This document shows positions 9,473 to 10,519 of a stretch of DNA of 10,519 nt, piece by piece. The stretch covers positions 1 to 10,519 of the forward strand of contig NZ_SPQM01000155.1 of the NCBI RefSeq assembly GCF_004570345.1, written 5' to 3'. Position 1 is the stretch's first letter. Every line of letters begins with the position of its first letter. The position numbers and the translations under genes were made by a program. The DNA comes from Blastococcus sp. CT_GayMR20. GTDB lineage: Bacteria > Actinomycetota > Actinomycetes > Mycobacteriales > Geodermatophilaceae. Under the pieces are notes generated by a model, which ran no database searches, was not told the origin of the DNA, and saw nothing but the letters and a program-made list of their open reading frames with translations.

Positions 9473-9518
9473 CTGCGGAGCGTAGGCAGCCCGGGCGGCA
9501 CCCGCAGATCCCGCAGGT
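9471..9518 (-). repeat. Inverted repeat and tandem 9-mers around the phr start
   Basis: ACCTGCGG (9471-9478) is the inverted repeat of CCGCAGGT (9511-9518). The right arm is the second of two abutting 9-mers, CCCGCAGAT (9501-9509) and CCCGCAGGT (9510-9518). In an RNA read through from the acetyltransferase gene, either copy could pair with the sequence that includes the first bases of the phr GTG. It could equally be a DNA operator for phr. Confidence 0.35.
9479..9484 (-). promoter_or_regulatory. Possible -10 box for a leaderless phr mRNA
   Basis: On the minus strand TACGCT fits TANNNT and ends 6 nt before the GTG at 9472, where no ribosome site is visible. No recognisable -35 box lies upstream. 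Suggestive only. Confidence 0.3.
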
Positions 9519-9838
9519 CAGCGGGCCGCGGTCTCCAGGCCGAAGTGCGGCCGGTCGGAGGGGGCGACGAGGTCGATGTGCTCGGGATGCTGCTGGATGT
9601 AGTGCCGGACGAAGGAGCAGTAGGGGAGGACGGTCAGACCGCGCTCCCGGGCTGCGTCGAGGACGCCTGCGACGAGCGCCGTCCCGATCCCGCGGCCGCC
9701 CATGCTGGGGTCGACCTCGGTGTGCGGGAGGGTCATCGTGGTCCCGTCGACGTGATAGCTGGCCAGGCCGACGACGCGGTCGCCGACCCTGACCTCGAAG
9801 CGTCCCTTCTCAGGGACGTCCACCACCTTCGTGTCCAT
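9518..9838 (-). CDS. Small GNAT-type acetyltransferase (COG2388/PF14542-like)
   Basis: A 106-residue, single-domain protein of the small GCN5-related acetyltransferase family that includes human NATD1. It probably moves an acetyl group from acetyl-CoA, but substrates are unknown for the family. Seen: RFEVRVGDRVVGLASY (13-28) as the first strands, the block LPHTEVDPSMGGRGIGTALV (37-56) with the acetyl-CoA loop GGRGIGTAL, a following helix, then LPYCSFVRHYIQQHP (71-85), a family hallmark. The ATG at 9838 is preceded by GGAAGGA, 8 nt away. A longer start, ATG at 9919 with a perfect AGGAGG, would add 27 residues, but that stretch has 12 of 27 codons ending in A or T, unlike the gene body, so the short form is preferred. 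It may head the phr-nei unit. Confidence 0.85.
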   Translation of the reverse strand: MDTKVVDVPEKGRFEVRVGDRVVGLASYHVDGTTMTLPHTEVDPSMGGRGIGTALVAGVLDAARERGLTVLPYCSFVRHYIQQHPEHIDLVAPSDRPHFGLETAAR

Positions 9839-9991
9839 CGTTGCCGTCCTTCCGTCGTCCCCCGGCGCCATTGCTGGGCCTTGACGTGTACCCGCACGGT
9901 AACCCCGAACACCGCCCATGGCCGTACCTCCTGGTGACGAGTCGGGTGTGGCGGTTGTTCCCCGGACCGCGAATCGACGTGTGCGGAGCGT
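9839..9991. other. Longest intergenic region; likely promoter of the acetyltransferase gene
   Basis: 153 bp between the unrecognised edge gene and the acetyltransferase gene. It is visibly less GC-rich than its surroundings. On the minus strand it holds AGGAGG (9932-9927) with an ATG at 9919 and, further on, GGAAGGA (9853-9847) with the ATG at 9838. A TANNNT match, TACCGT (9901-9896), could be a -10 for the shorter form, but no good -35 box is seen. No clear terminator for the edge gene was found. Confidence 0.4.
9927..9932 (-). promoter_or_regulatory. Perfect AGGAGG serving an upstream in-frame ATG
   Basis: On the minus strand AGGAGG lies 7 nt before an ATG at 9919, which is in frame with the acetyltransferase gene 27 codons later. 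It is the best ribosome site in this part of the window, yet the codons it would serve do not look like coding DNA of this genome. It may give a longer isoform. Confidence 0.5.
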
Positions 9992-10519
9992 CTACGCGGC
10001 GCGCTCGGAGCTGAGCCTCTCGACGAGGTGCTCGACCGAGGAGGTGAGCAGCAGTTCGACGGGATCCGGCCCCAGCCCGGTCAGGTCCAGGGAATGCCCG
10101 CGCTCGGCCAGCGCGGCCGACAGGTCCTGCTCGCGGCCGCCCACCCGCAGGGCCCGCAACAGGGTCTCGGGCGCGGAGCTGGGGACCGTCGACACGTGGA
10201 GGAGCGTGAGGCCGGTCGTATCCGAACCCGCCACCTCGGGCACCAGCAGCACGAGACGACCGTCGAACGCGCCCCGGATGAGCCGCGGCACCCGCGTCTG
10301 CAGGACCCGTCGCTTCGACCCGGAGGGCGGCGTCCTGCTGAGGTAGCGACTCGGCAGGCCCTCGCTCGTCCCTGTCTGGGAGACGACCTGTAGGGCCGGC
10401 GTGCCCTGCTCCTCGGAGAAGCGGTAGCGGGTTGCGCCCATCGGGGTCGCGAGGACGGGTGCCCACGCCCGCAGGGCGTCCAGGGTGGCGTAGTTCAGCG
10501 CCTGCAGGTCGACGCCGAG
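9992..10519 (-). CDS. Unrecognised protein, N-terminal part outside the window
   Basis: 175 residues are visible, ending at a TAG. The frame stays open and G/C-ending to the window edge, so the ATG at 10441 is probably internal and the 5' end is missing. I do not recognise the family. What can be seen: a start like LNYATLDALRAWAPVL, which looks helical; a basic stretch with SGSKRRVLQTRVPRLIR near visible residues 67-83; two hydrophobic strands, GRLVLLVPEV and TGLTLLHVSTV; and a C-terminal helical region ending VELLLTSSVEHLVERLSS. There is no membrane segment and no cysteine in the visible part. The alternating strands and helices suggest a compact alpha/beta domain. It is on the same strand as the acetyltransferase gene, but 153 nt away, so a shared transcript is not assured. 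Coding status is fairly sure from codon use; function unknown. Confidence 0.7.
   Translation of the reverse strand, partial: LGVDLQALNYATLDALRAWAPVLATPMGATRYRFSEEQGTPALQVVSQTGTSEGLPSRYLSRTPPSGSKRRVLQTRVPRLIRGAFDGRLVLLVPEVAGSDTTGLTLLHVSTVPSSAPETLLRALRVGGREQDLSAALAERGHSLDLTGLGPDPVELLLTSSVEHLVERLSSERAA

Noticed and set aside
9881..9886. TTGACG on the plus strand as a -35 box
   Set aside because: No -10 at the right distance and no plus-strand gene follows it.
7163..9937. A 924-codon open frame on the plus strand, antisense to the repair genes
   Set aside because: It runs through three well-supported minus-strand genes, and its product is Arg/Pro/Gly/Val-rich with no motif. In DNA this rich in GC, stop codons are rare in the complementary frames, so it is a shadow.
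9936..9961. ECF-sigma-like promoter, GGAAC and CGTC 17 nt apart on the minus strand
   Set aside because: The predicted start of transcription would fall inside the AGGAGG at 9932-9927, leaving the mRNA without a full ribosome site for ATG 9919, and both elements are short.

Overview
The window is ordinary chromosomal DNA of a very high-GC actinomycete. Nearly every codon ends in G or C, GTG starts are common, and a Mycobacterium-type FprA, an actinobacterial Nei1-like glycosylase and a 939-residue PEP carboxylase are all present. A Pseudonocardiaceae-like host would fit, but no 16S rRNA or other marker is present, so this is inference. I see no insertion sequence, tRNA, rRNA, CRISPR array, phage gene or attachment site.

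Layout. (1) Positions 1-4595, plus strand: the 3' part of a TPR-repeat protein, then PEP carboxylase (ppc), then an inositol-monophosphatase-family phosphatase that overlaps ppc by 8 nt. (2) Positions 4596-6005, minus strand: fprA, an NADPH-ferredoxin reductase, which meets the phosphatase gene stop to stop with no gap. (3) Positions 6078-6386, plus strand: a small ABM-type monooxygenase, divergent from fprA across 72 bp that hold two copies of the palindrome CGGGCCCG. (4) Positions 6388-10519, minus strand, read right to left: an unrecognised gene cut by the window edge, a small COG2388-type acetyltransferase, a class I photolyase (phr), an Fpg/Nei DNA glycosylase, and a secreted GH25-like protein that ends 1 nt from the ABM gene.

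How the genes work together. ppc supplies oxaloacetate (anaplerosis). Its overlap with the phosphatase gene suggests a shared mRNA and coupled translation, although the metabolic link is unknown. phr and the nei-like gene are 24 nt apart and form a likely DNA-repair pair: light-driven dimer reversal plus excision of oxidised bases. The acetyltransferase gene lies 45 nt upstream of phr and may belong to the same unit. fprA and the ABM gene are both redox-related and share a control region.

No wholly new system is evident. The points most worth a second look are a strong hairpin covering the ppc start, the paired palindromes between fprA and the ABM gene, an unrecognised domain of about 108 residues fused to the phosphatase, a photolyase that seems to lack one tryptophan of the classical electron-transfer triad, and two competing starts for the acetyltransferase. 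There is no gene-free stretch over 300 bases; the longest is 9839-9991.
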